Positions 47,451 to 56,825 of a stretch of 64,000 nt of DNA are shown piece by piece; within the stretch, counting starts at the first letter, position 1, and every line of letters starts with the position of its first letter. A program made the translations under genes and the position numbers. The notes under the pieces were generated by a model, which had not been told where the DNA came from, did no database searches, and was given only the letters and a program-made list of their open reading frames with translations. Source of the DNA: CADCVT01 sp036389155 (lineage in GTDB: Bacteria; Actinomycetota; Thermoleophilia; Solirubrobacterales; Solirubrobacteraceae); assembly GCA_036389155.1 (NCBI GenBank), contig DASVQN010000003.1:1-64000 (forward strand), given 5' to 3'.

Positions 47451-48598
47451 CCGCGCGGGCGACCAAGCGCGGCGCCGAGCGGACGTCGCTCGACGGGGCG
47501 CAGGCCGACGTCCTCGTGTGCGGCGCGTCGTTCGCCGGCCTCGCCGTCGCGCGCGAGCTCGCGGGCAGCGGCGCCGACGTGCTGCTCGTCGATCGCTACG
47601 ACGTGGGGGAGCGGGCGACGAGCGCCTGCGCCGCGCCGACGCCGTGGCTGCACGCGATGGGGGTCGCGGACTCGATCCGCCAGGAGCTTCCGTGCATGCG
47701 CTTCACGACCCCGCACGGCAGCGTCCGGATGAAGCTGCCCTGGAGCTGGTCGGCGTTCGACTACCGCACGCTGTGCGAGCAGCTGTTCGCGCAGGGCGAC
47801 GCGCGCTTCGACACCGCGAAGGTCGAGCGGCGGACCGAGCGCGGCGTGATGACCGACCGCGGCGAGATCGAGGCGCCGATCGTCGTCGACGCGCTCGGGT
47901 GGAAGCGCGTCCTCGGGGACATGCACCAGCCGCCGGAGGCGCCGCTCTCGCGCGGGCTGGAGGTCCATCCGGCGCACGACGGCAGCGGCGACGAGCTGCA
48001 CTGCTGGGTCGAGCGCGACGTCGTGCGCCACGGCTACGGCTGGCACGTCCCGGCGGGGCGCGAGGTCCGGATCGGCGTCGGCTCGTACGACCCGCGCCGC
48101 CACGTCAAGGAGGCGACGGTCGCGCTGGCCGAGCGTGAGGCGGGCGAGGCCGTGCGGTTCCAGGGCAACTGGTTCCCGCATCGCCTGCGCCCCGCGTCGG
48201 ACGGGCGCACGTTCTTCGCCGGCGACAGCGCCGGCCACTGCTTCCCGCTCTCCGGCGAGGGAATCCGGACCGCGTTCTACTTCGGCATCGCCGCCGGGCG
48301 GGAGATCCGGGCGGCGCTCGACGGCGCGAAGCCGCGCGAGGCCGCGCTGCGCGACTACGCGGCGTTCAGCGAGCGCCACGCTCCGGCCTACCGGCGCGCG
48401 CTCGCGCTCCAGCGGCTCGTGCCCGCGCTGCCGCCGCGACTGCTCACGTGGGGGCTGCGCGCGGTGGGCCGCGAGTGGCTCACGAGGCGTGCCTTCACGT
48501 GGTATTTGGCGCAGGCGCACCCGGGTATGGCGACAGCATGGGACAGAACGCAGACATCCTCAAGAAGGGCTGGCAGGCCTTCGGTGAGGGCGACCTAG
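47447..48598 (+). CDS. Geranylgeranyl-reductase-like flavoprotein
   Basis: A 383-residue FAD enzyme. DVLVCGASFAGLAVARELA and LLVDRYDVGERATSAC are the dinucleotide motifs; FFAGDSAGHCFPLSGEGIRTA is the third FAD motif typical of geranylgeranyl reductases and squalene/terpene oxidoreductases. Coupled to the prenyl-synthase gene, so it likely modifies the terpene product or its precursor. Its last ~20 residues (RTQTSSRRAGRPSVRAT) run 61 bases into the next gene and look non-conserved, as if an earlier stop was lost. Confidence 0.82.
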   Translation: MTARATKRGAERTSLDGAQADVLVCGASFAGLAVARELAGSGADVLLVDRYDVGERATSACAAPTPWLHAMGVADSIRQELPCMRFTTPHGSVRMKLPWSWSAFDYRTLCEQLFAQGDARFDTAKVERRTERGVMTDRGEIEAPIVVDALGWKRVLGDMHQPPEAPLSRGLEVHPAHDGSGDELHCWVERDVVRHGYGWHVPAGREVRIGVGSYDPRRHVKEATVALAEREAGEAVRFQGNWFPHRLRPASDGRTFFAGDSAGHCFPLSGEGIRTAFYFGIAAGREIRAALDGAKPREAALRDYAAFSERHAPAYRRALALQRLVPALPPRLLTWGLRAVGREWLTRRAFTWYLAQAHPGMATAWDRTQTSSRRAGRPSVRAT

Positions 48599-48942
48599 AC
48601 GGCGCCTCGGAGTTCTGGGCCGACGACATCCGCTGGGACGGGACGAACGACGACCGTCTCACCCTCGGCGGCAGGATCGAGGGCAAGGACAACGTCAAGG
48701 AGGCGCTCGCCAAGCTCGGCGACGACTGGGAGAAGTTCTCGGCGACGCCGGACGAGTTCCACGACAGCGACGACACCGTGATCGTCCTGGGCCACAACGA
48801 GGCCAAGGCGAAGGAGTCGGGCAAGGACATCCGAGTGCCGTTCGTCCAGGTCTGGCGCTTCAAGGACGGCAAGGCCACCGAGGTCCTGGCGCTGACCGAC
48901 ACGTTCGAGACGGCGAAGGCGCTGGGACTGGCCGACTCCTGA
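48538..48942 (+). CDS. SnoaL/NTF2-like protein
   Basis: A 134-residue cone-fold protein: DILKKGWQAFGEGDLDG, WADDIRWDGTNDD and VPFVQVWRFKDGKATEV are NTF2/SnoaL-like. Members are polyketide cyclases, isomerases or ligand-binding proteins. ATG 48538 lies inside the 3' end of the preceding gene, an unusually long 61-base overlap. Confidence 0.78.
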   Translation: MGQNADILKKGWQAFGEGDLDGASEFWADDIRWDGTNDDRLTLGGRIEGKDNVKEALAKLGDDWEKFSATPDEFHDSDDTVIVLGHNEAKAKESGKDIRVPFVQVWRFKDGKATEVLALTDTFETAKALGLADS

Positions 48943-48981
48943 GGCGCGCGGGCGCGGGGCTGCGAGAATGCTCCGCCCCGC

Positions 48982-49590
48982 ATGGCCTTCGATCCATCAC
49001 AGCTGAGCTACGACGACCGCGGCCTCGTCGCGGTCGTCGTGCAGGACTGGCGGACCGGCGAGGTCCTCACGCTCGCGTACGCGAACGACGAGGCCGTCCG
49101 CCGCACGCTCGAGACCGGCGAGCTCCACCTGTGGAGCCGCTCGCGCGACGAGCTGTGGCACAAGGGCGCGACGAGCGGCAACACGCAGGCGGTGCGCGCG
49201 CTGCGCGTCGACTGCGACGGCGACGCGCTGCTCGCGCTCGTCGACCCGGCCGGCCCCGCGTGCCACACGGGGGAGCGGACGTGCTTTCACCGCGGCGATC
49301 TCGATCCCGCGCCGCACGAGGCGCTGCCCGCGCTCGAGCGGACGCTGCGGTCGCGGCAGGCGGAGCGGCCGGCCGGCTCCTACACGGTGGAGCTGCTCGA
49401 CGACCCGGCGCGGATCGCCGCGAAGGTCGAGGAGGAGGCGGAAGAGGTCGGCAGGGCGGCGCGGGAGGAGAGCGACGAGCGTGTCGACGAGGAGGCGGCG
49501 GACGTGCTGTACCACCTCGCGGTCCTGCTTCGTTCGCGTGATCGCGATGTGAGCGACGTGGGACGGGCCCTCAATGGCCGTCGGCGCTGA
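48982..49590 (+). CDS. hisIE: Bifunctional phosphoribosyl-AMP cyclohydrolase / phosphoribosyl-ATP pyrophosphatase
   Basis: A 202-residue histidine-biosynthesis enzyme performing steps 2 and 3. The HisI domain (1-~110) shows LHLWSRSRDELWHKGATSGN, VDCDGDALLALVDPAG and ACHTGERTCFH (zinc and Mg ligands). The HisE helical domain (~115-202) has SYTVELLDDPARIAAKVEEE and EEAADVLYHLAVLL. Other his genes are outside the window. It overlaps trpE by 17 bases, so the two amino acid pathways share a transcript. Confidence 0.94.
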   Translation: MAFDPSQLSYDDRGLVAVVVQDWRTGEVLTLAYANDEAVRRTLETGELHLWSRSRDELWHKGATSGNTQAVRALRVDCDGDALLALVDPAGPACHTGERTCFHRGDLDPAPHEALPALERTLRSRQAERPAGSYTVELLDDPARIAAKVEEEAEEVGRAAREESDERVDEEAADVLYHLAVLLRSRDRDVSDVGRALNGRRR

Positions 49591-51064
49591 GGCCGCGGCG
49601 GAGGGGGGCGTCGCGCCCTCGCTCGACGAGGTGCGCGAGCTCGCGCGGGAGTACAACGTCATCCCGCTGCGGACCTCGTTCATCGACGACGTCGAGACGC
49701 CAGTCTCCGCCTTCCTCAAGCTGCGCGGCCGCAACCCGGAGTACCCGGCGTTCCTGCTCGAGTCGGCCGAGCGCGGCCAGCAGGTCGGGCGCTACTCGTT
49801 CATCGGCGTGCGCCCGAGAAAGGTCCTGCGCTGGCGGCTCGGGGACGAGGGCGATCCGTACGCGATCGTCGCCGAGGAGGTCGGCCGCCACCGGCAGGCG
49901 CCGCTCGAGGACCTGCCGCCGTTCAGCGGCGGCGCCGTCGGGCTGTTCGGCTACGACCTCGTCCGCACGGTCGAGACGACGCTCGGCGACCCGAACCCCG
50001 ACGCGATCGGCCTGCCCGACCTCGCGCTCATGCTCAGCGACGTGCTCGTCGTGTTCGACCACCTCAAGCACACGGTCAGCATCCTGGTGAACGTCTACGC
50101 CGAGCGCCCGGAGGACGTCGACGAGGCCTACGCCGACGCGATGGCGACGATCGCCAAGGCGCGGCGGCTGCTGGCCGGCCCCGTGCCCGACCTCGGCGCG
50201 CGCCCGCCGCGCGACGAGCGCCCGCGCTTCACCTCGAACATGCCGCGCGAGCAGTTCGAGTCGATGGTCGCCCGGATCGTCGAGTACGTGCACGCCGGCG
50301 ACGCGTTCCAGGTCGTCCCCTCGCAGCGCTGGAGCGCCCCGCTCGACCTCGACCCGTTCAGCGTCTACCGCGGGCTGCGCGTCGTGAACCCGAGCCCGTA
50401 CATGTACTTCCTCGACTTCCAGGACTTCCAGGTCGCGGGCGCGTCGCCGGAGCCGCTGCTCACCGTCACCGGCCGCCACGCCTCGACGCGGCCGATCGCC
50501 GGGACGCGTCCCCGCGGAGCGAACGCGGCAGAAGATGCGGGGATCGCCGACGAGCTGCTCGCCGACGAGAAGGAGCGCGCCGAGCACGTGATGCTCGTCG
50601 ACCTGGGCCGCAACGACCTCGGTCGCGTGTGCGAGTACGGCAGCGTCGCGGTCGACGAGTTCATGGCGGTCGAGACCTACTCGCACGTGATGCACATCGT
50701 CAGCTCCGTCAGCGGGGAGCTGCGCGAGGACGTCGGGCCGATGGACGCGCTGCGCTCGATCCTCCCGGCGGGGACGCTGAGCGGCGCCCCGAAGGTCCGC
50801 GCGATGGAGATCATCGACGAGCTCGAGCCGGTCAAGAGGGGTGGCTACGGTGGAGCGATCGGCTACCTCAGCTACACCGGCGACCTCGACACCTGCATCC
50901 ACATCCGCACCGTCGTCATGAAGGACGGGGCGGCGCACGTGCAGGCCGGCGGCGGGACGGTCGCGGACGCCAAGCCCGACTACGAGTTCGCGGAGTCCCA
51001 GGCGAAGGCGAGCGCGGTGCTGCGCGCGTTCGAGCTCGCCGAGGAGCAGGCGGAGTGGCCTTGA
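49574..51064 (+). CDS. trpE: Anthranilate synthase component I
   Basis: A 496-residue chorismate-utilising enzyme that makes anthranilate with TrpG. The N-terminal LLESAERG (~55-65) is the tryptophan feedback-binding LLES motif. The C-terminal domain has PSPYMYFLDF, IAGTRPRG, DLGRNDLGRV, YSHVMHIVSSVSG, LPAGTLSGAPKVRAMEIIDEL and GGYGGAIGYL. TrpG follows, overlapping by ten bases. No leader peptide or attenuator precedes trpE because it lies inside hisIE. Confidence 0.95.
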   Translation: MAVGAEAAAEGGVAPSLDEVRELAREYNVIPLRTSFIDDVETPVSAFLKLRGRNPEYPAFLLESAERGQQVGRYSFIGVRPRKVLRWRLGDEGDPYAIVAEEVGRHRQAPLEDLPPFSGGAVGLFGYDLVRTVETTLGDPNPDAIGLPDLALMLSDVLVVFDHLKHTVSILVNVYAERPEDVDEAYADAMATIAKARRLLAGPVPDLGARPPRDERPRFTSNMPREQFESMVARIVEYVHAGDAFQVVPSQRWSAPLDLDPFSVYRGLRVVNPSPYMYFLDFQDFQVAGASPEPLLTVTGRHASTRPIAGTRPRGANAAEDAGIADELLADEKERAEHVMLVDLGRNDLGRVCEYGSVAVDEFMAVETYSHVMHIVSSVSGELREDVGPMDALRSILPAGTLSGAPKVRAMEIIDELEPVKRGGYGGAIGYLSYTGDLDTCIHIRTVVMKDGAAHVQAGGGTVADAKPDYEFAESQAKASAVLRAFELAEEQAEWP

Positions 51065-51624
51065 CGTCCGTCCTGGTCATCGACAACTACGACTCCTTCA
51101 CCTACAACCTCGTCCAGTACCTCGGGGAGCTGGGGGCGGAGCTGGAGGTCGTCCGCAACGACCATGCCTCGGTCGACGAGCTGCTGGCGCGCCGGCCGGA
51201 TCGCGTGGTGGTCTCGCCCGGGCCGTGCACGCCGAACGAGGCGGGCATCTCGGTCGAGGTCGTCAAGCGGTTCCCGGAGGCCGGCATCCCGACGCTCGGC
51301 GTCTGCCTCGGCCACCAGTCGATGGCGCAGGCGTTCGGCGGCAGGGTCGTCCAGCACGAGCCGGTGCACGGCAAGACGTGCCGGATCGAGCACGACGGGC
51401 GCACGATCTTCGAGGGCCTGCCGTCGCCGCTGACCGTCGGGCGCTACCACTCGCTCGTCGTCGACCCGCAGCTGCCGGACGCGTTCGAGCCCTCGGCGGA
51501 GGGCGGGGGCGTCGTGATGGCGATCCGCCACCGCGAGCTGCCGGCCGAGGGCGTGCAGTTCCACCCGGAGAGCGTCCTGACCGACCACGGCAAGGCGCTG
51601 CTGAAGAACTTCCTGGCCGGGTGA
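51055..51624 (+). CDS. trpG: Anthranilate synthase glutamine amidotransferase
   Basis: A 189-residue class I amidotransferase supplying ammonia to TrpE. VLVIDNYDSFTYNLVQYL, VSPGPCTPNEAG, LGVCLGHQSMAQAFG (nucleophile Cys) and GVQFHPESVLT (His-Glu) are all present. GTG 51055 is preceded by GAGGAG eight bases upstream; TTG 51061 (TTGA overlap with trpE) is the alternative. Could also serve aminodeoxychorismate synthase. Confidence 0.94.
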   Translation: MALTSVLVIDNYDSFTYNLVQYLGELGAELEVVRNDHASVDELLARRPDRVVVSPGPCTPNEAGISVEVVKRFPEAGIPTLGVCLGHQSMAQAFGGRVVQHEPVHGKTCRIEHDGRTIFEGLPSPLTVGRYHSLVVDPQLPDAFEPSAEGGGVVMAIRHRELPAEGVQFHPESVLTDHGKALLKNFLAG

Positions 51625-52118
51625 GGCTCCGCCGCGCGCAGCCCGAGGACGTGCCGGCGCTCCTCGACATCAGCCGCGAGGGGTTCGAGACGTACCGTTC
51701 CTTCGCGCCCGAGGGCTGGAGCCCGCCGAACTTCGAGGTGACGGACGTCGTCGCCATCGAGGACGTCGCGACGTGGATCGTCGCCGAGGAGGAGGGCGAG
51801 CCGGTCGGCCACGTGCTCCTGATCCCGGCGACGCGGTCGCGCGAGCCGGCCGACGACCCCGCGCTCGGCCACCTGATGATGCTGTTCGTCCGTCGCACGC
51901 ACTGGGGCACGCCCGTCGCGACCCAGCTCCACGAGGCCATGCTCGACGCTGCCCGCGAGCGCGGCTTCACCGAGCTGCGGCTCTTCACGCCGGTGGAGCA
52001 GCGGCGCGCGCGGCGCTTCTACGAGCGGGAGGGGTGGCGCGCCGCGAACGCGCGCCACGCACCCCACCTCGGGTTCGATGTTGTGGAATACCGGCGCGGA
52101 TGCCCCACCCCGTCCTGA
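51621..52118 (+). CDS. GNAT acetyltransferase inside the trp operon
   Basis: A 165-residue GNAT protein: RRAQPEDVPALLDISREG, GHLMMLFVRRTHWGTPVATQL (acetyl-CoA loop) and ERRRARRFYEREGW-type C-terminus. GTG 51621 overlaps the trpG stop and the gene's end overlaps trpD by 19 bases, so it is translated with the trp genes. Its target is unknown; it might detoxify a pathway intermediate. Confidence 0.82.
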   Translation: MRLRRAQPEDVPALLDISREGFETYRSFAPEGWSPPNFEVTDVVAIEDVATWIVAEEEGEPVGHVLLIPATRSREPADDPALGHLMMLFVRRTHWGTPVATQLHEAMLDAARERGFTELRLFTPVEQRRARRFYEREGWRAANARHAPHLGFDVVEYRRGCPTPS

Positions 52119-53122
52119 CGCAGGCCATCGACCGCCTCGCCCAGCGCGAGGACCTCGCCGTCGAGGAGGCCGAGGAGGTCCTCGGGCTGATCATGGCGGG
52201 CGACGCGGGGGACACGCAGATCGCGGCGTTCCTGATCGCCCTGCGGACGAAGGGGGAGACGCCGGACGAGCTGGCGGGCCTGGCGCGCGCGATGCGCTCG
52301 CACGCCACGCGCGTCGAGACCGGCCGCGACGACCTGCTCGACACCGCCGGGACCGGCGGGGGCCGCACGACGTTCAACGTCTCGACGACGGCCGCGATCA
52401 TCGCCGCCGGCGCGGGCTGCGCGGTCGCCAAGCACGGCAACCGCAGCGCGACGGGGCTCAGCGGCTCGGCCGACGTGCTGGAGGCGCTGGGTGCGCGGCT
52501 CGACGTGTCGCCCGAGCACGTCAGCCGCTGCATCGAGGACGCCGGCTTCGGCTTCATGTTCGCGCCCGCCCACCACGGCGCGACGCGCTACGTCGTGCCG
52601 GTGCGCAAGGAACTGGCGGTCCGCACGATCTTCAACTTCCTCGGCCCGCTCACGAACCCGGCCGGGGCGACGCGCCAGCTGATCGGCGTCTCGGATCCCG
52701 GGATGATGGACGTGATGGCCCAGGCGCTCGCCCGCCTTGGCGCCGTGCGGGCGCTGGTAGTGTCCAGCGAGGATGGGCTCGACGAGCTGTCGACCTCCGC
52801 GCCGACTACGGTTGTGGAAGTGAACGGAGAGCGCATCGAGCGCTACACGGTCTCGCCCGCCGAGTGCGGGCTGCCCGAGGCGCCTCCCGACGCCGTCGGC
52901 GGCGGCACGCCCGACGCCAACGCGGCGACGACGCGCGCGATCCTCGCCGGGGAGAAGGGCGCCCGCCGCGACCTCGCCGTGCTCAACGCCGGCGCCGCGA
53001 TCTACGCGGGCGGCCGCGCGGAGTCGATCGCGCAGGGCGTGCGGGTGGCCGAGGAGGCCGTGGACTCGGGGGCCGCGGCGCGCACCCTGGAGGCCTACGT
53101 GGAGCTGTCGAGAGCCGCGTGA
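52100..53122 (+). CDS. trpD: Anthranilate phosphoribosyltransferase
   Basis: A 340-residue enzyme transferring phosphoribose to anthranilate. The motifs DTAGTGGGRTTFNVST, KHGNRSATGLSGSADVLEALG, FAPAHHGATRYVVPVRKEL and IFNFLGPLTNPAG are all typical. ATG 52100 lies inside the GNAT gene's end. Coupled to trpC (GTGA). Confidence 0.95.
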   Translation: MPHPVLTQAIDRLAQREDLAVEEAEEVLGLIMAGDAGDTQIAAFLIALRTKGETPDELAGLARAMRSHATRVETGRDDLLDTAGTGGGRTTFNVSTTAAIIAAGAGCAVAKHGNRSATGLSGSADVLEALGARLDVSPEHVSRCIEDAGFGFMFAPAHHGATRYVVPVRKELAVRTIFNFLGPLTNPAGATRQLIGVSDPGMMDVMAQALARLGAVRALVVSSEDGLDELSTSAPTTVVEVNGERIERYTVSPAECGLPEAPPDAVGGGTPDANAATTRAILAGEKGARRDLAVLNAGAAIYAGGRAESIAQGVRVAEEAVDSGAAARTLEAYVELSRAA

Positions 53123-53922
53123 ACGTCCTGGAGCGCATCGTCGACGCGACGCGCCAGGACGTCCGGCGCCGCCGCGAGCAGGTCCCGCTGGGCGACCTCG
53201 AGCGCCAGCTGGCCGCGCCGCGCCAGGACCGCCCGTTCTCCGAGGCGCTGACGCGCCCGGGCGTCTCGGTCATCGCCGAGCACAAGCGCCGGTCGCCGTC
53301 GGCGGGCGACATCCGCGCCGGCGCATCGGTCACCGAGATCGTCCAGGCCTACGAGCGCGGCGGGGCGGCGGCGATCTCCGTCCTCACCGAGGGCCAGCAC
53401 TTCGGGGGCTCGCTCGACGACCTGCGCGCCGCGCTGAGCGCCTCGCGGCTGCCGATCCTGCGCAAGGACTTCATCGTCGACCCCTACCAGGTGTACGAGA
53501 CCGCGGCGGCCGGCGCGGACGCGCTGCTGCTGATCGTCGCGGCGCTCGAGCCGCGCGACCTCGAGCGCCTGTTCGCCGAGGCGCGGTCGCTCGACCTCGA
53601 CGTGCTGGTGGAGGTCCACGACGAGGACGAGCTCGAGTGCGCGCTGGAGACGATCGACGCGCAGGTCATCGGCATCAACAATCGCAACCTCGCCGACTTC
53701 TCCGTCGACGTGGAGCGGACGTTCGAGCTCCTCTCGGACGTTCCGGCGGGCAAGACCGTCGTGTCGGAGTCGGGCTTCCACTCGCGCGAGCAGCTCGACG
53801 AGCTCGAGCGCGTCGGCGTGGATGCCGTGCTCGTCGGCGAGGTGCTCATGCGGGCGCCCGACCCGGAGGCGGCCTGTCGCGCGCTCACCGGCGCCGACTT
53901 CGAGCACGACACGATGTACTGA
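53119..53922 (+). CDS. trpC: Indole-3-glycerol-phosphate synthase
   Basis: A 267-residue TIM barrel. VIAEHKRRSPSAGDIR, ISVLTEGQHFGG, PILRKDFIVDPYQV, IGINNRNLADFSVD and VVSESGFHSREQL carry the catalytic Glu/Lys/Asn/Ser set. Overlaps both neighbours; the htrA-like gene begins at its stop (TGATG). Confidence 0.95.
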   Translation: MNVLERIVDATRQDVRRRREQVPLGDLERQLAAPRQDRPFSEALTRPGVSVIAEHKRRSPSAGDIRAGASVTEIVQAYERGGAAAISVLTEGQHFGGSLDDLRAALSASRLPILRKDFIVDPYQVYETAAAGADALLLIVAALEPRDLERLFAEARSLDLDVLVEVHDEDELECALETIDAQVIGINNRNLADFSVDVERTFELLSDVPAGKTVVSESGFHSREQLDELERVGVDAVLVGEVLMRAPDPEAACRALTGADFEHDTMY

Positions 53923-55019
53923 TGCGCCAGGCCCTCGTCCCCCTCCTCGCGGCACTCGCCGGCGGGGCACTCGGCGCCGGGATCGTCCTGGTCGTCGACG
54001 ACGGCGACGCCGGCACGACGAAGACCGTCGTCGAGCAGGCGCCGGTGGCCGGGAAGGGCCGCGGCGTCGACGCCGCCTCGATCTACAAGCGCGACGGGCC
54101 CGGTGTCGTGTTCATCGTCTCGGACGTCGTCGAGCCGGCGCAGTCGCCCTTCGACTTCGGCCTGCCCCAGCAGCGCGGGCAGGCGACGGGGACCGGGTTC
54201 GTCCTCGACGACGAGGGCGACATCCTCACCAACGCGCACGTGGTCGAGAACGCGACCAACGTCGTCGTCCGCTTCTCCGACCAGACGACCGAGCGGGCGC
54301 AGATCCGCGGGCGCGACCGCTCCTCCGACCTCGCGCTGCTCAGGGTCGATCCCGACGGGCTGGACCTGCATCCGCTCACGCTCGGGGCGAGCAGCCGGGT
54401 CAAGGTCGGGGATCCCACGGTGGCGATCGGCAACCCGTTCGGCCTCGAGCGCACGCTCACGACGGGCGTCGTGTCCGCGCTGCAGCGGCGGATCGAGGCG
54501 CCCGACGGGTTCGAGATCACGAACGTCATCCAGACCGACGCCGCGATCAACCCGGGGAACTCGGGCGGGCCGCTGATCGACGCGACCGGGCGCGTCATCG
54601 GCATCAACTCGGCGATCCGCACCGGCGGGGGCGGAGGGGAGGGCGGCAACATCGGCATCGGGTTCGCGGTCCCGATCGACACGGCCAAGCGCGTCCTGCC
54701 GACGCTCAAGGCCGGCAAGGACGTCGAGCGCGCCTACCTCGGCGTGACGACCGCGACCGTGCTGCCCGAGATGAACCTGCGCGCCGACCACGGCGCGGTG
54801 GTGCAGGACGTCGCGCCGCTCTCGCCGGCCGACGAGGCCGCGCTGATCGTCGGGGACGTGATCGTCAGGCTCGGCGGCAGGGACGTACGCAGCACGGAGG
54901 ACGTCACGAAGATCGTCGGCGAGCACGAGCCCGGCGACGAGCTGGAGATCGAGGTCGTGCGGGGCGGCAGGCACGTGACGGACAAGGTCCGGCTGACGAA
55001 GCGACCGGTGACGCCGTAG
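53922..55019 (+). CDS. HtrA/DegP-type serine protease
   Basis: A 365-residue membrane-anchored protease. One N-terminal transmembrane helix (~5-25) precedes a trypsin-like domain (catalytic His in TNAHVVENA, Asp in SSDLALLRVD, Ser in INPGNSGGPLI) and a C-terminal PDZ domain (~265-355: AYLGVTTATV, LIVGDVIVRLGG). Typical periplasm-side quality-control protease. Its location between trpC and trpF is odd. TGATG coupling to trpC. Confidence 0.92.
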   Translation: MRQALVPLLAALAGGALGAGIVLVVDDGDAGTTKTVVEQAPVAGKGRGVDAASIYKRDGPGVVFIVSDVVEPAQSPFDFGLPQQRGQATGTGFVLDDEGDILTNAHVVENATNVVVRFSDQTTERAQIRGRDRSSDLALLRVDPDGLDLHPLTLGASSRVKVGDPTVAIGNPFGLERTLTTGVVSALQRRIEAPDGFEITNVIQTDAAINPGNSGGPLIDATGRVIGINSAIRTGGGGGEGGNIGIGFAVPIDTAKRVLPTLKAGKDVERAYLGVTTATVLPEMNLRADHGAVVQDVAPLSPADEAALIVGDVIVRLGGRDVRSTEDVTKIVGEHEPGDELEIEVVRGGRHVTDKVRLTKRPVTP

Positions 55020-55032
55020 GCGCGGAGCGACG

Positions 55033-55038
55033 TACAGT
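55033..55038 (+). promoter_or_regulatory. Putative -10 box of trpF
   Basis: TACAGT ends six bases before the trpF ATG in the 25-base gap after the protease gene, so trpF-trpB may have their own promoter. Confidence 0.45.
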
Positions 55039-55044
55039 GACCGG

Positions 55045-55656
55045 ATGACCCGGGTCAAGCTCTGCGGCATCACGTCGCTCGAGGACGCGCAGCTGTGCCT
55101 CGAGCATCGGCCGTGGGCGCTCGGGCTGATCTTCGCCGGCCAGTCGCCGCGGCGGGTGAAGGTCGGCATCGCCGCCGAGATCGCCGCCGCCGTGCGCCGG
55201 CAGGTCGAGGTCGTCGGCGTCTTCCAGAACGCGACGCTCGACCACGTCGCGCGGACCGCCGAGCAGGTCGGGCTGTCGATCGTCCAGCTGCACGGCGACG
55301 AGGGGCCGAGCTTCTGCGGCGAGGTCGCGCGGCGGACTGGCGCGAAGGTGATGAAGGCGGTGCGCGTGCGCTCCGAGGAGGAGGTGCGCTCGCTGCGCGC
55401 GTTCCACGTCGACCTGCACCTGTGCGACGGACCCGGCGGGGGCGAGCCGTTCGACTGGTCGCTCGCGCGCGTGCGCCGGTCCGACGTCCCGCTCGTCGTC
55501 GCCGGCGGCCTGACGGCGGAGAACGTGGGCGCGGCGATCGAGGCGACGCGGCCGTTCGCGGTCGACGTCGCGAGCGGCGTCGAGGCGCGGCCCGGCGTCA
55601 AGGACCCCGAGAAGGTCGCGGCGTTCGTGCGCGCGGCCGAGGGAGCGCTCGTGTGA
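55045..55656 (+). CDS. trpF: Phosphoribosylanthranilate isomerase
   Basis: A 203-residue TIM barrel: VKLCGITSLEDAQLC with the catalytic Cys, VGVFQNATLDHV, QLHGDEGP and FDVASGVEARPG-like AVDVASGVEARPGVKD with the catalytic Asp. Coupled to trpB (GTG sharing bases with TGA). Confidence 0.95.
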   Translation: MTRVKLCGITSLEDAQLCLEHRPWALGLIFAGQSPRRVKVGIAAEIAAAVRRQVEVVGVFQNATLDHVARTAEQVGLSIVQLHGDEGPSFCGEVARRTGAKVMKAVRVRSEEEVRSLRAFHVDLHLCDGPGGGEPFDWSLARVRRSDVPLVVAGGLTAENVGAAIEATRPFAVDVASGVEARPGVKDPEKVAAFVRAAEGALV

Positions 55657-56825
55657 CGCGCGTCGAGGCCGGCGTCGAGCACCGGTTCGGCCCCTACGGC
55701 GGCCAGTACGTCCCGGAGACGCTGATGCCCGCGCTGGGCGAGCTGGAGGCGGCGTGGATCGAGGCGCGCGACGACGCCGGCTATCGCGCGGAGCTGGGCG
55801 GGCTGCTGCGCGACTTCGTCGGGCGCCCCACGCCGCTGTACCTGGCACGGCGGCTGAGCGAGGTCGCCGGCCGCGAGATCTGGCTCAAGCGCGAGGACCT
55901 CAACCACACCGGCTCGCACAAGATCAACAACGCGCTCGGCCAGGCGCTGCTCGCCAGGCGGATGGGCAAGCACCGCGTCATCGCCGAGACCGGCGCCGGG
56001 CAGCACGGCGTAGCCAGCGCGACGGCGTGTGCGCTGCTCGACCTCGAGTGCATCGTCTACATGGGCTCGGAGGACGTCCGCCGTCAGGCCCCCAACGTCC
56101 AGCGCATGCAGCTGCTCGGCGCGACGGTCGTCCCGGTCGAGGCGGGCGCGCGGACGCTGAAGGAGGCGGTCAGCGCGGCCATCCGCGACTGGGTGACGAA
56201 CGTCGAGACGACGCACTACGTGATCGGCAGCGCCGTCGGCCCGGCGCCCTATCCCGCGGTCGTCCGCGACCTGCAGCGCACGATCGGCGACGAGGCGCGC
56301 GCCCAACTGCTCGAGCGCACGGGCCGCCTGCCCGAGCGCGTCATCGCGTGCGTCGGCGGCGGGTCGAACTCGATCGGCATCTTCGCCGGCTTCTACGACG
56401 ACCCGGTCGAGCTGATCGGCGTCGAGGCGGCGGGGGAGGGGCTGGAGAGCGGCCACCACGGCGCGCCGCTGACCGCGGGCGGCCGGCCCGGCGTGCTGCA
56501 CGGCGCCCTCTCGGCGATCATGCAGGACGACGAGGGCCAGATCACCGAGGCGCACTCGGTCTCGGCCGGCCTCGACTACCCAGGCTCCGGGCCGGAGCAC
56601 GCGTGGCTGCGCGACTCCGGCCGCGCGACGTACGTGGCCGTCAGCGACGCCGACGCCCTGACCGCCTTTCGCCGCGTCGCCGCGCTCGAGGGCATCGTCC
56701 CGGCGCTCGAGACGGCGCATGCACTGCACTACGCGCTGTCGGTGCCGTCGGAGTCGGCGGTCGACCTGCTGTGCCTGAGCGGCCGCGGCGACAAGGACCT
56801 GGCCGAGGTCCTCGCTCGCGGCTAG
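55653..56825 (+). CDS. trpB: Tryptophan synthase beta subunit
   Basis: A 390-residue PLP enzyme joining indole and serine. RFGPYGGQYVPETLMPAL is the start motif, LNHTGSHKINNALGQ carries the PLP lysine, GAGQHGVA, and ACVGGGSNSIGIF binds the phosphate. Complete, ending with LARG and TAG 56823-56825. That stop is in the left GCTAGC target duplication of the IS481-type element, which did not shorten the gene. trpA is 4.2 kb further on. Confidence 0.96.
   Translation: MTRVEAGVEHRFGPYGGQYVPETLMPALGELEAAWIEARDDAGYRAELGGLLRDFVGRPTPLYLARRLSEVAGREIWLKREDLNHTGSHKINNALGQALLARRMGKHRVIAETGAGQHGVASATACALLDLECIVYMGSEDVRRQAPNVQRMQLLGATVVPVEAGARTLKEAVSAAIRDWVTNVETTHYVIGSAVGPAPYPAVVRDLQRTIGDEARAQLLERTGRLPERVIACVGGGSNSIGIFAGFYDDPVELIGVEAAGEGLESGHHGAPLTAGGRPGVLHGALSAIMQDDEGQITEAHSVSAGLDYPGSGPEHAWLRDSGRATYVAVSDADALTAFRRVAALEGIVPALETAHALHYALSVPSESAVDLLCLSGRGDKDLAEVLARG

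Noticed and set aside
49500..49600. trp attenuator or leader peptide upstream of trpE
   Set aside because: trpE starts inside hisIE, leaving no room for a leader with tandem Trp codons.
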